From a virus, in IMG/VR virus record IMGVR_UViG_3300037434_000034, positions 1-56,905 of that record: 56,905 bases of DNA; one strand, written 5' to 3'. The position numbers and the translations under genes are program-made. Positions 56,559 through 56,905 of the stretch are shown one piece after another; position 1 is the first letter of the stretch; each line of letters starts with the position of its first letter. Under the pieces are notes generated by a model. The model saw only the letters and a list, made by a program, of their open reading frames with translations, made no database searches and had not been told where the DNA came from.

Positions 56559-56778
56559 TAATGCCCCCGAGACACAGAAAAGTTATGTGCAGGAATTTTT
56601 AGAACAAGTTAAAGATACAGATGGTAATTATCAAAAACTGTTTGCAGAAGATTGTATAGAAAGATATATGACAAGTACTGACTTTCAAGGTTTCTGTAAA
56701 GAACTGGAAGCACTACAAAATATGAGAGATGCACTAGGTGACTATCTAAAGTATTTAGAAACTAAACATGAACAGTAA
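56542..56778 (+). CDS. Small hypothetical protein
   Basis: A 78-residue acidic helical protein (MEQQNDNAPETQKSYVQEFL, GFCKELEALQNMRDALGDYL). It overlaps the previous gene by 17 nt and the next start by 1 nt. Unknown. Confidence 0.48.
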   Translation: MEQQNDNAPETQKSYVQEFLEQVKDTDGNYQKLFAEDCIERYMTSTDFQGFCKELEALQNMRDALGDYLKYLETKHEQ

Positions 56779-56905
56779 TGGGATACAGTACACAGTTTAA
56801 AGGAGAGTTGCAATTTACAAAAGAATTAAAAGCAACAGAGTTAGCTAAGATAAAAAGTTTCTTAGGAGAAGATTGTAGAGATCATCCTGAATGGGGAAGA
56901 ACCGA
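56778..56905 (+). CDS. Hypothetical protein, partial at right edge
   Basis: ATG at 56778 overlaps the previous stop (TAATG). The first 42 residues (MGYSTQFKGELQFTKELKAT, then FLGEDCRDHPEWGRT) resemble a widespread phage family beginning MGYST-F-G, of unknown function. It continues past the window. Confidence 0.6.
   Translation, partial: MGYSTQFKGELQFTKELKATELAKIKSFLGEDCRDHPEWGRT

Noticed and set aside
1-56905. tRNA genes
   Set aside because: Apart from the tRNA-like end of the tmRNA I saw no GTTCRA T-arm with matching acceptor stem. I cannot exclude a divergent one.
1-56905. Stop-codon reassignment (TAG or TGA), known in some crAss-like phages
   Set aside because: Large genes such as polymerase, portal, terminase and capsid read through without in-frame stops under the standard code, and TAG is used as an ordinary stop (for example at 43491-43493).

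Overview
This window looks like part of the genome of a tailed double-stranded DNA phage that infects a Bacteroidota host. The DNA is AT-rich. Genes are packed tightly, often with ATGA or TAATG overlaps, and lack Shine-Dalgarno sequences. Several promoters match the Bacteroidota pattern TTTG, about 19 nt, TAnnTTTG. The order terminase large subunit, portal, scaffold-like protein, major capsid protein, connector and tail genes, together with an IHF/HU-like protein, a PD-(D/E)XK nuclease and a family B DNA polymerase, resembles crAss-like phages. That placement is from memory of the families and was not tested by a search.

Layout. From 1 to about 35.9 kb almost everything is on the minus strand (late and structural arm). 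Reading from high to low coordinates: small basic and regulatory proteins with a GroES-like co-chaperonin (35.9-34.0 kb); IHF/HU-like, zinc-binding and nuclease genes (32.8-30 kb); a sugar and glycosylation island of about ten genes (30-20.6 kb); packaging and head genes (20-11.2 kb: TerL, portal, scaffold-like, major capsid); a lysis-type membrane cassette (9.9-7.8 kb: holin-like proteins and a candidate unimolecular spanin); then connector, tail and fibre proteins. The last fibre gene runs off the left edge. Free-standing homing endonucleases sit beside the capsid, portal/terminase and glycosylation genes. From about 36.1 kb to the right edge genes are on the plus strand (early arm): a candidate ssDNA-binding protein, many small orphan genes, a phage tmRNA, a RepL-like winged-helix protein, a ClpX-like AAA+ ATPase, family B DNA polymerase, a GHKL-type ATPase, a candidate helicase loader and a DnaB-like helicase. 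The divergent region at 35.9-36.1 kb separates the arms.

How the parts fit. The right arm supplies DNA replication and probable host takeover. The left arm builds, packages and releases virions. The glycosylation island contains a GDP-mannose 3,5-epimerase with its catalytic residues intact and a GT11 (alpha-1,2-fucosyltransferase family) enzyme. Together they suggest that the phage makes GDP-L-galactose and transfers L-galactose to a virion or host glycan.

Most unusual elements: (i) a strongly structured RNA of about 470 nt at 52.19-52.66 kb with its own consensus promoter and no recognised family; (ii) a complete tmRNA with a non-standard tag ending AESELIAA, in the same arm as a ClpX-like ATPase; (iii) a short leader hairpin found before two early genes, with a compensatory base-pair change; (iv) two in-frame repeat genes, a 21-unit Cys-Ser-X protein and a 27-unit hexamer repeat. 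No tRNA, CRISPR array, integrase or insertion sequence was seen.
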